Assembly (NCBI GenBank): GCA_910585245.1
Contig: CAJUCO010000046.1
Location: 1-19,054 of the forward strand
Length of the DNA: 19,054 bases
DNA from: an uncultured Oscillibacter sp.
GTDB lineage: Bacteria; Bacillota; Clostridia; Oscillospirales; Oscillospiraceae
Reading direction: 5' to 3'
Below the pieces are notes generated by a model that did no database searches, was not told where the DNA came from, and saw nothing but the letters and a program-made list of their open reading frames with translations. Shown here piece by piece: positions 1 to 8,162 of this stretch (the stretch's first letter is position 1; each line of letters starts with the position of its first letter). The position numbers and the translations under genes were made by a program.

Positions 1-1619
<1,619 letters not shown>

Positions 1620-1653
1620 GGAAGTTTAAAATTAGGAATTTAAGGCACGGATA

Positions 1654-1686
1654 AACAGGCCCCGAGGCATTGCCTCGGGGCCTGTT
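1654..1686. terminator. Bidirectional hairpin terminator between valS and the trk unit
   Basis: Perfect 15-bp arms, AACAGGCCCCGAGGC at 1654-1668 and GCCTCGGGGCCTGTT at 1672-1686, with loop ATT. It sits 35 bases after the valS stop and 15 bases after the stop of the convergent small membrane gene, so it can serve both transcripts. Uridine runs are short in both directions (GTT then CTGT on plus; GTTTAT on minus), but the stem is very stable. Confidence 0.85.
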
Positions 1687-1701
1687 CTGTAAGCATATGG
1701 G

Positions 1702-1902
1702 TTATGAATGTTTTTTCAGCTTGGAACATATGACGCCTGTCAGAACGGCCATCTCGAAAGAGAGAAAAAATCCTGTTCCAACGATGATCGCTTCGTCCTC
1801 TGCCAGACCATTGAAGAAAGAGGGGAACAGGGCAATCCACATCCAGTAGAGAAGGGTGACGCCTAAGCCTATGAAGGTATATTTCACGACGTCCTTTATC
1901 AT
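1702..1902 (-). CDS. Small two-helix membrane protein of unknown function (66 aa)
   Basis: I do not recognise the family. The 66-residue product has two hydrophobic stretches, about residues 8-27 (YTFIGLGVTLLYWMWIALF) and 38-60 (containing GTGFFLSFEMAVLTGVIC), separated by a short acidic loop (LAEDEA), and a basic tail (KLKKHS), so it is probably an inner-membrane hairpin protein. The ATG at 1900-1902 has GGGAG nine bases upstream. It lies 64 bases downstream of trkH on the same strand and just before the shared terminator, so it is probably the last gene of the trkA-trkH transcript. A role as an accessory subunit of potassium uptake would be a guess from position only. An alternative longer start at 1918 gives a frame without membrane character and was not chosen. 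Confidence 0.6.
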   Translation of the reverse strand: MIKDVVKYTFIGLGVTLLYWMWIALFPSFFNGLAEDEAIIVGTGFFLSFEMAVLTGVICSKLKKHS

Positions 1903-1966
1903 TTTTTGACACTCCCATTTTGCATTTTTACATTTTAGGCGGAAAGCGAATCAAGGACGGAAGACC

Positions 1967-3421
1967 TTACATCCGCCGGACAATCCGCCCCCGGGTCCAG
2001 ATGGAGGGGGCAAACAGCAGCAGCATGGGGAAAATCTCCAGCCGGCCCACCAGCATATCGAAGGATAACAGCAGCTTGGACCACCAGGAGAACCCGGCGA
2101 AGTTTCCCATGGGTCCTACCACCTCCAGGCCCGGGCCGATGTTGTTGATGCAGGCTGTCAGGGCGGTGAAGGTGGTGACGATATCAAACTGCTCCAGACT
2201 CAAAAGCAGGAAGGAGGCGGTGAATACCAGCAGATACACGGTGATAAAGAGGTGCACGCTCCGGATATGCTTGTCCGTCAGAGCTTTGCCCTCGAACCGG
2301 GTGGTGGTGACGGCGTTGGGGTGAAGCATCTTGCGCATATCTCCCCAGGAGGTCTTGGCCAAAATCACCATCCGGGCCACCTTGATGCCGCCGCCGGTGG
2401 ACCCGGCACAGGCCCCGATGAACATGAGCGTCACCAAAATCCCCTTGGAAAAGGTGGGCCAGAGGTTGAAATCCGCCGTGGCATAGCCGGTGGTGGTGAT
2501 GATGGAGGAGACCTGGAAAAAGGAGTAGCGAAGACTCTTTGCAAAGGAGCCGTACATATGGAGGATATCCAGAGCGATGGCCACCACCGCTGTGCCCACA
2601 ATGGCGAGATAGGCCCACAACTCCTCGGACCGGAACACGTCCCGGAAGCGGCGGACCAAAAGGAAGTAATAGAGGTTGAAGTTTACGCCAAAAAGGAGCA
2701 TGAAGATCCCAATAACCACGTCAAAATAGGCGCTGTCATAGGCCCCGACGCTGAGGTTTTTGCTGCTGAATCCCCCGGTGCCCGCTGAGCCAAAGGCGTG
2801 AATACAGGAGTCAAAAAGTGGCATTCCCCCCAGAACCAGCAAAACAATTTCCACGAGGGTCATAGCCAAATAGATGCCGTAGAGGATTTTCGCGGTGTCG
2901 CTCATACGGCTTACGAGTTTTCCCACCGAGGGTCCGGGCATCTCCGCCCGGAGAAGGTGCATCCCGTGGCCGTCGGTCATGGGCAGCACCGCCATGACGA
3001 AGACCAGCACTCCCATGCCGCCGATCCAGTGGGTGAAGCTCCGCCAGAAGAGGATTCCCTGGCTCAGGGGCTCCACCTCCGTGAGGATGGTGGCCCCGGT
3101 GGTGGTGAAGCCGGAGACGGTTTCGAAAAAGGCGTCCACAAAGTTTGGGATGTACCCGGAAATCAGAAAAGGCAGCGCGCCGAAGGCGCTCATAAGCACC
3201 CAGGCCAGGGCTACCACCGCAAAGCCATCCCGGGCATACAGAGCCGTTTGCCTGGGTTTTTTACGGAAGGGAAGGCCCGCGGCCAGAAGCAGCAGAATGG
3301 GACCCCAAAAGGGGAGAGCCGGTTCCCCGTACAACAGGGCTACCAGGGCGGGCAGCAGCAGCAAAGCCGCCTCCGTCCAGAGGATTCGTCCGATGACGAA
3401 ACCGATCATTTGATAATTCAA
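1967..3421 (-). CDS. trkH: Trk/Ktr-type potassium uptake channel subunit TrkH
   Basis: Integral membrane K+-translocating subunit that works with the cytosolic TrkA ring encoded just upstream. 484 residues, the usual TrkH length, with many hydrophobic helices. The four selectivity-filter segments each keep the key glycine: SGFTTTGATIL, HAFGSAGTGGFSSKN, TTTGYATADF and NNIGPGLEVVGP. GACAGSTGGGIKVARM after the third pore follows the family pattern for the gating region. The start appears to be TTG (3419-3421): AGGGAGGG lies 8 bases before it, whereas the next ATG (3407-3409) is about 20 bases from that site. The ribosome site overlaps the end of trkA, 15 bases away, suggesting translation linked to TrkA. 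KtrB is the close alternative name; the four full repeats and a double-domain TrkA partner favour TrkH. Confidence 0.95.
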   Translation of the reverse strand: MNYQMIGFVIGRILWTEAALLLLPALVALLYGEPALPFWGPILLLLAAGLPFRKKPRQTALYARDGFAVVALAWVLMSAFGALPFLISGYIPNFVDAFFETVSGFTTTGATILTEVEPLSQGILFWRSFTHWIGGMGVLVFVMAVLPMTDGHGMHLLRAEMPGPSVGKLVSRMSDTAKILYGIYLAMTLVEIVLLVLGGMPLFDSCIHAFGSAGTGGFSSKNLSVGAYDSAYFDVVIGIFMLLFGVNFNLYYFLLVRRFRDVFRSEELWAYLAIVGTAVVAIALDILHMYGSFAKSLRYSFFQVSSIITTTGYATADFNLWPTFSKGILVTLMFIGACAGSTGGGIKVARMVILAKTSWGDMRKMLHPNAVTTTRFEGKALTDKHIRSVHLFITVYLLVFTASFLLLSLEQFDIVTTFTALTACINNIGPGLEVVGPMGNFAGFSWWSKLLLSFDMLVGRLEIFPMLLLFAPSIWTRGRIVRRM

Positions 3422-3436
3422 GCGGCAGTCCCTCCC

Positions 3437-4807
3437 TTACTCCTGGCAGATGTCGTGGATATCCTGGAGGGAGGTATCCGTGGTGACCACGATGACGTCG
3501 TCCCCCAGGCTGAGACAGTCGTTGCCGGAGGGGATGACGATTTTTCCGTTGCGCTGGACGATGCCGGCAAGCAGCAGGCCGTTGCGGAGCTTCAAGTTTT
3601 TCAGAGGCACGCCGATGAAGGGCACGTCCGCTCCCACGCCAAACTCCAGGGCCTCCACCGCCCCGTCCACCAGCCGGTGGAGGGTCTTGATCTTGGCGCC
3701 CTCGGCGCTCTCCATGGCCCGGACGTATTGGACAATGAGTTCCGTGGTGGTGGACCGGGCGGAAACCACGCTGTCAATCATGCTCTCGTTGCTCACCAGG
3801 TCTACCAGAGACTTTCGGTTGATCTTCGCCACCACTTTGCAGTTGTTTCCCGACTCTTTCGAGGCGCACATGGACATTAAAATATTGGCCTCGTCAATGC
3901 CGGTGATGGCCACAAAGGCGTCCGTTTGGCTGATGCCCTCCTCGTGGAGGAGGTCTGTGTCCGTGCCGTCTCCCACGATGACCAGGGCCTTTGGCAGCTG
4001 CTCGCCCATTTGAATGCAGCGCTGCTCGTCCCGGTCGATGATCTTCACGGACATACCCATATTTAAAAGTTCGCTGGTGAGGTAGTAGCAGATCTTGCTG
4101 GCGCCCACGATCATGACGGTGGACGCCTTGGAGCGGAAAACTCCCAGGTGCCGGAAGAACTGGGCCAGCTGGTCCGGCGACGAGGTGAGGTAGATCTTGT
4201 CCCCCGCCCGGAGGACGAAGTCGCCGGAGGGAATGATGGTCTCTCCCTTCCGGGCCACGGCGCAAATCAGCACCCGGACCCGGATGTTTCGGTAAAGGTC
4301 CGCCAGGGGAAGACCGTCCAGGGCGGAGTCGGCGGGGAGGCGGTATTCCACCAGCTCCAGCCGTCCCTTGGAGAAGGACTCCACCTTCATGGCGGCGGGG
4401 AAGCGGAGAACCCGGGCAATCTCCCGGGCGGCGGCCCGCTCGGGGTTGATGACCATGGAAAGGCCCAGCTCCTCCCGCATGAAGCGGAGTTGTTTTTCAT
4501 ATTCCGGGTTGCGGATTCGGGCGATGGTGTGGTTGACCCCCAGCTTTTTGGCAACCAGGCAGGAGAGAATGTTTAACTCGTCGCTGGAGGTGGTGGCAAT
4601 GAGCAGTTCCGCCTTTTCCACCTCCGCCTCTTTTTGCACGCTGTACACCGCTCCGTTGCCACAGACGCCCATGACATCATAAATGTTAATGATGCTGTCA
4701 ATCAGCCGGGGGTCCTGGTCCACCACGGTGACATTGTGTCCATCGGCGGAGAGTTGCTGGGTCAGGGCCAAGCCCACCTTGCCCGCGCCCACGATGATGA
4801 TTTTCAT
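3437..4807 (-). CDS. trkA: Trk system potassium uptake regulator TrkA
   Basis: Cytosolic nucleotide-binding gating ring for TrkH. The 456-residue protein has the duplicated RCK layout: RCK-N 1 (residues 1 to about 120) with IIIVGAGKVGLALTQQL and a downstream VVDQD acidic strand end, RCK-C 1 (about 140-225, ends at a LRAGDKIYLTSS strand), RCK-N 2 (from VMIVGASKICYYLT), and RCK-C 2 (ends SLGDDVIVVTT). The first Rossmann loop is canonical GxGxxG. The second is GASKIC, which has lost two of the three glycines, so the second half may bind nucleotide poorly. The ATG at 4805-4807 is chosen because MKIIIVGAGKVG is the family N-terminus and GGGAGG is 6 bases upstream; an in-frame extension to 4861 adds 18 unrelated residues. 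First gene of a trkA-trkH unit divergent from the lipid operon. Confidence 0.95.
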   Translation of the reverse strand: MKIIIVGAGKVGLALTQQLSADGHNVTVVDQDPRLIDSIINIYDVMGVCGNGAVYSVQKEAEVEKAELLIATTSSDELNILSCLVAKKLGVNHTIARIRNPEYEKQLRFMREELGLSMVINPERAAAREIARVLRFPAAMKVESFSKGRLELVEYRLPADSALDGLPLADLYRNIRVRVLICAVARKGETIIPSGDFVLRAGDKIYLTSSPDQLAQFFRHLGVFRSKASTVMIVGASKICYYLTSELLNMGMSVKIIDRDEQRCIQMGEQLPKALVIVGDGTDTDLLHEEGISQTDAFVAITGIDEANILMSMCASKESGNNCKVVAKINRKSLVDLVSNESMIDSVVSARSTTTELIVQYVRAMESAEGAKIKTLHRLVDGAVEALEFGVGADVPFIGVPLKNLKLRNGLLLAGIVQRNGKIVIPSGNDCLSLGDDVIVVTTDTSLQDIHDICQE

Positions 4808-5020
4808 GTATGCCTCCCAAAAGACAGGCCGGGGCGGGGCCCCGGATACTTCAGGAAACACGGGTGAACTTTCTCCGCCTCATGCCATGGATTCCCCCGA
4901 AGCGCCGGTAGAGAGCCTTGAAATCCATGGGGATTTCTGCGGTTTTCCTGGCCGGGAGAAGGTTTAGACAAAAGCGGCGCTTATTGCGTCCAGCCGTGCC
5001 TCCTCTTGGATAACAAGCTG
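4808..5020 (-). promoter_or_regulatory. Structured 5' leader of trkA (candidate attenuator)
   Basis: About 200 bases separate the putative trkA promoter from its start. On the minus strand the RNA can form hairpin A (GGATTTC/GAAATCC arms at 4931-4937 and 4920-4926, four-base loop). It can instead form hairpin B (9-bp arms at 4922-4930 and 4885-4893). The two share bases 4922-4930, so they exclude each other. A GC-rich stem followed by a T-rich stretch comes next, just before the SD. A 25-codon frame at 4851-4928 (minus, ATG, beginning MDFKALYRRF) runs through the alternative pairings but has no convincing ribosome site. Known potassium genes in Firmicutes are often under c-di-AMP riboswitches; I could not match that consensus here. 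Confidence 0.35.
4819..4845 (-). terminator. Terminator-like hairpin just upstream of trkA SD
   Basis: On the minus strand CCGGGGC and GCCCCGG (4839-4845 and 4829-4835) form a 7-bp all-GC stem with a 3-base loop, followed after two C by TGTCTTTT and then the trkA SD GGGAGG. The T run is imperfect, so this may be a leaky terminator, an attenuator, or only a stable stem near the ribosome site. Confidence 0.35.
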
Positions 5021-5049
5021 ATTATATAAGATTTTCACAAAAAAGGAAA
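5021..5049 (-). promoter_or_regulatory. Putative trkA promoter
   Basis: On the minus strand a perfect TATAAT (5021-5026) stands 17 bases after TTTCCT (5044-5049). The -10 is consensus but the -35 is poor, which would suit an activator or weak basal expression. Direction and position fit the trkA-trkH unit. Confidence 0.4.
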
Positions 5050-5067
5050 GTCCAAATCCGTGAAAAT
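5031..5067. repeat. 8-bp inverted repeat between the divergent promoters
   Basis: ATTTTCAC at 5031-5038 and GTGAAAAT at 5060-5067 are exact reverse complements, 21 bases apart. They overlap the putative trkA promoter and abut the lipid-operon -35 at 5073. It could be an operator affecting both directions; the region is AT-rich, so chance is possible. Confidence 0.3.
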
Positions 5068-5072
5068 TTTCC

Positions 5073-5101
5073 TTGACAAGGGTGCTCTCCCTGTGTAAAA
5101 T
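5073..5101 (+). promoter_or_regulatory. Sigma-A promoter of the fatty-acid synthesis operon
   Basis: Perfect -35 TTGACA at 5073-5078, 17-base spacer, -10 TAAAAT (5 of 6) at 5096-5101. Start of transcription is expected near 5107-5109, which places the following inverted repeat right at and after the start site. The leader to acpP is then about 65 bases. Confidence 0.8.
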
Positions 5102-5106
5102 AAGTT

Positions 5107-5144
5107 CAATTATTTTAATTAAATATTTTTAGTTAAAATAATTG
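5107..5144. promoter_or_regulatory. Operator-like AT-rich palindrome at the fab operon start site
   Basis: CAATTATTTTAA (5107-5118) and TTAAAATAATTG (5133-5144) are exact 12-bp inverted arms separated by 14 bases; a 10-bp palindrome TTTAATTAAA (5114-5123) overlaps the left arm. It lies immediately downstream of the -10, where a bound repressor would block initiation. AT-rich palindromes are typical of MarR-type sites, and a MarR protein ends the operon, so binding by that protein (FabT-like autogenous control) is the simplest inference. As RNA it could also fold into a weak hairpin in the leader. Confidence 0.55.
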
Positions 5145-5172
5145 ACATTTCGACAAACAAGGAGAATCTCAA

Positions 5173-5403
5173 ATGGAATTCGAGAAAGTGCGCGATATCA
5201 TCGTGGAGACCCTGGGCTGCGAGGCGGAGCAGGTGACGCTGGAGGCCTCTTTATCCGACGACCTGGGGGCGGATTCCCTGGCGGCGGTGGAGCTGATTAT
5301 GGCCCTGGAAGAGGCCAGCGGCGTTACCATCGACGACGCGGATGTGGAAGGCTTGAAAACCGTGGGGGACATTGTGAAATACCTGGAGTCCCACAAGGCC
5401 TGA
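5173..5403 (+). CDS. acpP: Acyl carrier protein
   Basis: Small acidic cytosolic carrier that holds growing acyl chains on a 4'-phosphopantetheine arm. 76 residues, normal length. The modification motif is DLGADSLAAVEL, with the attachment serine at residue 35, followed by the usual helix III region ending KTVGDIVKYLESHKA. AAGGAG at 5159-5164 lies 8 bases before the ATG. First gene of the lipid operon, directly behind the promoter and palindrome, so it is expected to be the most highly expressed member. A 100-base gap containing a hairpin separates it from accB. Confidence 0.98.
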   Translation: MEFEKVRDIIVETLGCEAEQVTLEASLSDDLGADSLAAVELIMALEEASGVTIDDADVEGLKTVGDIVKYLESHKA

Positions 5404-5446
5404 GAGCCGGCGAATTTGCGCCTACATGAAATACTCCCAAAGCGCC

Positions 5447-5480
5447 GCCCTGCCGGAAGCGCAAGCTCCGCCGGCGGGGC
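5447..5480 (+). other. Stem-loop between acpP and accB
   Basis: GCCCTGCCGG (5447-5456) pairs with CCGGCGGGGC (5471-5480) over 10 bp with one G-U, leaving a 14-base loop. There is no T run, so it is not a standard terminator. It could stabilise an acpP-only transcript or slow read-through, since ACP is needed in excess over the enzymes encoded downstream. Otherwise nothing is seen in the 5404-5503 gap. Confidence 0.4.
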
Positions 5481-5503
5481 GGGCCGCCTGGAAAGGAACG
5501 ATT

Positions 5504-5932
5504 ATGACCAACCAGGAAATTTATGATCTGATAACCCGCTTTGACGGCAGCGGCCTGCAGATGCTTAAGCTGTCTCGAGGGGATTTTAAAATAGAGTTGA
5601 GAAAGGCGGACCCTGTGGCGTCCGCGCTCCCCGTGGCCACTTACGCCCCGGCACCTGCCGCTCCGGCCGCGGGCCAAACGCCGGTGGAAGAGGCCCCCAC
5701 CATCTCCGCCCCGCTGGTGGGCACGTTCTATGCGGCCCCCGCCCCGGAACAGCCTCCCTTCGTCACAGCGGGGGACAAGGTGAAGAAGGGGCAGACCGTC
5801 TGCCTCATTGAGGCGATGAAGACCATGATCGAGGTTCCCGCCCCCTGTGACTGCGTCATTGGAGAGGTGCTGAAGGCCAACGGAGAGCTGGCGGCTTTCG
5901 GCGAGGCGCTGATGCGCTACCGGCCATGCTGA
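5504..5932 (+). CDS. accB: Biotin carboxyl carrier protein of acetyl-CoA carboxylase
   Basis: Carries the carboxyl group on biotin between AccC and the AccDA carboxyltransferase. 142 residues: an N-terminal helical segment (MTNQEIYDLITRFDGSGLQM), an Ala/Pro linker (about 45-65) and the biotinyl beta-barrel (about 67-142) starting ISAPLVGTFY, with the biotin site EAMKTMIE (lysine 106). The usual core is EAMKMM; here Thr follows the lysine, a modest departure. The ATG at 5504 has AAGGA 7 bases upstream and begins with a family-like N-terminus; an in-frame ATG at 5426 would add 26 residues translated from the hairpin region and was rejected. The 3' end overlaps accC by 7 bases. Confidence 0.95.
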   Translation: MTNQEIYDLITRFDGSGLQMLKLSRGDFKIELRKADPVASALPVATYAPAPAAPAAGQTPVEEAPTISAPLVGTFYAAPAPEQPPFVTAGDKVKKGQTVCLIEAMKTMIEVPAPCDCVIGEVLKANGELAAFGEALMRYRPC

Positions 5933-7311
5933 AGCGGGTGCTCATTGCCAACCGGGGGGAGATCGCCCTCCGGGTTCTCCGGGCCTGCCGGGAGCTGGAG
6001 ATCGAGACGGTGGCCGCCTATTCCGAGGCGGACGCGGAGGCGCTTCACGTCCAGCTGGCTACCCGCTCTGTGTGCGTGGGCCCCGCCCGGGCGGCGGAGA
6101 GCTATTTGAATCAGGACGCTCTACTGACGGCGGCGTTGGCAACGGGCTGTGACGGCGTGCACCCCGGATACGGCTTTTTGTCCGAAAACGCGGACTTCTC
6201 TGACGCCTGCGCCAAAGCGGGATTGACCTTCATCGGCCCCTCCGGGGAGGCGATTCGCAAGGCGGGCTCCAAGTCCGCCGCCCGGGATTTGATGAAGGCG
6301 GCGGGGGTCCCGGTGACCCCGGGGTCCGACGGCCCCGTCTCCTCGGTGGAGGAGGCCCTGGAAGCGGCGGAAAGAGTGGGCTGGCCCGTGCTGCTGAAAG
6401 CCTCCGCCGGAGGCGGGGGAAGGGGCATTCGCCGCTGTGACGGCCCTGACGGGCTCCCCGCCGCCTACGCCGAGGCCAAGGCGGAGGCTGCGGCCTGTTT
6501 TGGCAACGACGAGATGTATCTGGAAAAGCTGGTGCTGAATCCCCGCCACGTGGAGGTTCAGATTTTGGCGGACCGCCAGGGGCACACCGTTCACCTGGGG
6601 GACCGGGACTGCTCCGTCCAGCGGCGAAACCAGAAATTGATTGAGGAAGCCCCCGCCCCCGGCCTTGGCCCCGCGTTGCGGGCGGCCATGGGACAGGCGG
6701 CGGTCCGGGCGGCGGAGGCCGTGGGCTATGAGGGCGCTGGGACCGTGGAGTTTCTGGTGGACGGGGAGAACTTCTATTTCATGGAGATGAATACCCGTAT
6801 ACAGGTGGAACACGGTGTGACGGAGCTGGTCACCGGCATGGATTTGGTGCGCCAGCAGCTTCGTGTGGCCTCCGGCCTGCCGCTGGACATCTGCCAGGAG
6901 GACGTCCAGGTCCGGGGCTGCGCCATAGAGTGCCGGGTGAACGCCGAGGACCCTCACGGGGATTTCCGGCCTTGCCCCGGCAAAGTGGAGTTCCTCCACT
7001 TCCCCGGTGGCGCGGGCGTCCGGGTGGATTCCTGCCTCTATAATGGCTGCGCCATGTCCCCCTACTACGACTCCCTGGCCGCCAAGGTTCTGGCCCACGG
7101 GGCCACCCGGCTGGAGGCCATCCGCAAGCTCCGCCGCTGTTTGGAGGAATTCACCTTGGAGGGGTTCCCCACCAACGCGGAATTGTCCTATGAAATTTTA
7201 TTCCACCCCGTTTTCGTCCGGGGCCGGTGTACCACGGGTTTTTTAGACGCCCATTTGCCGGAGCTGCTGGACTTCAGCCGCCGGGTGGAAGAGAGGGAGG
7301 CTGAGGCATGA
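5926..7311 (+). CDS. accC: Biotin carboxylase subunit of acetyl-CoA carboxylase
   Basis: ATP-dependent carboxylation of the biotin on AccB with bicarbonate. 461 residues, typical. Domain order is standard: N-terminal preATP-grasp fold (KRVLIANRGEIALRVLRACR, then HPGYGFLSEN at 79-88), ATP-grasp domain with the glycine-rich loop AGGGGRGIR (about 161-169), HVEVQILAD, and the catalytic EMNTRIQVEHGVTE segment (287-300, with the conserved Arg and Glu), then the C-terminal biotin-carboxylase domain (CRVNAEDP onwards). The short length excludes a fused pyruvate carboxylase. Overlaps accB by 7 and accD by 4 bases, consistent with coupled translation of one complex. Confidence 0.97.
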   Translation: MLKRVLIANRGEIALRVLRACRELEIETVAAYSEADAEALHVQLATRSVCVGPARAAESYLNQDALLTAALATGCDGVHPGYGFLSENADFSDACAKAGLTFIGPSGEAIRKAGSKSAARDLMKAAGVPVTPGSDGPVSSVEEALEAAERVGWPVLLKASAGGGGRGIRRCDGPDGLPAAYAEAKAEAAACFGNDEMYLEKLVLNPRHVEVQILADRQGHTVHLGDRDCSVQRRNQKLIEEAPAPGLGPALRAAMGQAAVRAAEAVGYEGAGTVEFLVDGENFYFMEMNTRIQVEHGVTELVTGMDLVRQQLRVASGLPLDICQEDVQVRGCAIECRVNAEDPHGDFRPCPGKVEFLHFPGGAGVRVDSCLYNGCAMSPYYDSLAAKVLAHGATRLEAIRKLRRCLEEFTLEGFPTNAELSYEILFHPVFVRGRCTTGFLDAHLPELLDFSRRVEEREAEA

Positions 7312-8162
7312 GCGGCATCTTTGCCAAGCGGCGGACCCGGCTGCTGGCCATGAAGGCCATCCGGGACAACTACGTCCCCGGGGACCAGCTGGTGGCCTGC
7401 CCCAAGTGCGGCGGGGAGAGCCAGCGGAAGGACGTGGCGGGGAATCTCTCCGTCTGTCCCCTCTGCGGTTATCACTTCCCCATTGGGGCCTACTACCGCC
7501 TCAGTACCGTTCTGGACCCGGGCAGCTTCCGGGAGCTGAATGAAAAGCTCTCCGCTGCCGATCCCCTGTCCTTTCCCGGCTACCGGGAGAAGCAGCGCTT
7601 GGCCCAGCGGAAAACCGGCCTCACCGAGGCCGCCGTCACCGCCACGGGGACCATCGGGGGGCGGAAATGTGTGGTGGGCGTGCTGGACAGCCGCTTTATG
7701 ATGGGCAGCATGAGCGCCGCCGTGGGGGAGAAGGTCACCTTGGCCATCGAGCACGCGGCGAAGAATAAACTGCCCCTGATTCTCTTTTCCGCCAGCGGCG
7801 GAGCCCGGATGCAAGAGGGCATTTTGTCCTTGATGCAAATGGCCAAGACCTCCGCCGCCCTGGCACGTTTTTCCGGAAAGGGCCTGCTGTACATCTCCAT
7901 ATTGACGGACCCCACCACCGGGGGCGTCACCGCCAGTTTCGCCTCTTTGGGGGATATCGTCTTGGCGGAACCGGGGGCGCTGATCGGCTTTGCCGGCCCC
8001 CGGGTGATTCAACAGACCATCGGCGAGGTCCTGCCGGAGGGCTTCCAGCGCGCGGAGTACCAGGAGGAGCACGGCTTCGTGGACGCGGTGGTCCCCAGAA
8101 AAGAGCTGCGGGAGACCCTGAGCCGTCTTTTGCGGCTCCATGAGAGAGGAGGCCGCTCATGA
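7308..8162 (+). CDS. accD: Acetyl-CoA carboxylase carboxyltransferase subunit beta
   Basis: Transfers the carboxyl group from biotin to acetyl-CoA together with AccA. 284 residues. It has the N-terminal four-cysteine zinc finger (CPKC at 31-34, CPLC at 50-53) that marks bacterial beta subunits, then the crotonase-like fold with SASGGARMQEGILSLMQMAKT, the oxyanion-type GGVTASFASLGDI segment, and EPGALIGFAGPRVIQQT. The start ATG overlaps the accC stop (ATGA, 7308-7311) and its stop overlaps accA in the same way. Confidence 0.97.
   Translation: MSGIFAKRRTRLLAMKAIRDNYVPGDQLVACPKCGGESQRKDVAGNLSVCPLCGYHFPIGAYYRLSTVLDPGSFRELNEKLSAADPLSFPGYREKQRLAQRKTGLTEAAVTATGTIGGRKCVVGVLDSRFMMGSMSAAVGEKVTLAIEHAAKNKLPLILFSASGGARMQEGILSLMQMAKTSAALARFSGKGLLYISILTDPTTGGVTASFASLGDIVLAEPGALIGFAGPRVIQQTIGEVLPEGFQRAEYQEEHGFVDAVVPRKELRETLSRLLRLHERGGRS

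Noticed and set aside
2798..3880. Plus-strand open frame (360 codons) opposite trkH/trkA
   Set aside because: Antisense to two well-supported genes; His/Gly/Gln-rich shadow translation.
4808..5020. c-di-AMP (ydaO-type) riboswitch ahead of trkA
   Set aside because: Position is right and a CGGGGGAA stretch is present, but the GGGGUGAA and CCGACAGCUAAC-type core blocks I expect are not there. A covariance-model search would decide.
5142..5147. Second TTGACA as an additional acpP promoter
   Set aside because: There is no room for a -10 at correct spacing before the acpP SD and start; it is part of the palindrome's right arm.
5426..5503. Longer N-terminus for AccB starting at 5426
   Set aside because: It would translate through the 5447-5480 stem, has no SD, and adds 26 residues unlike AccB; the 5504 ATG has a good SD.
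6121..7098. Minus-strand open frame (325 codons) opposite accC
   Set aside because: Same reasons: antisense to a complete conserved gene and without recognisable motifs.
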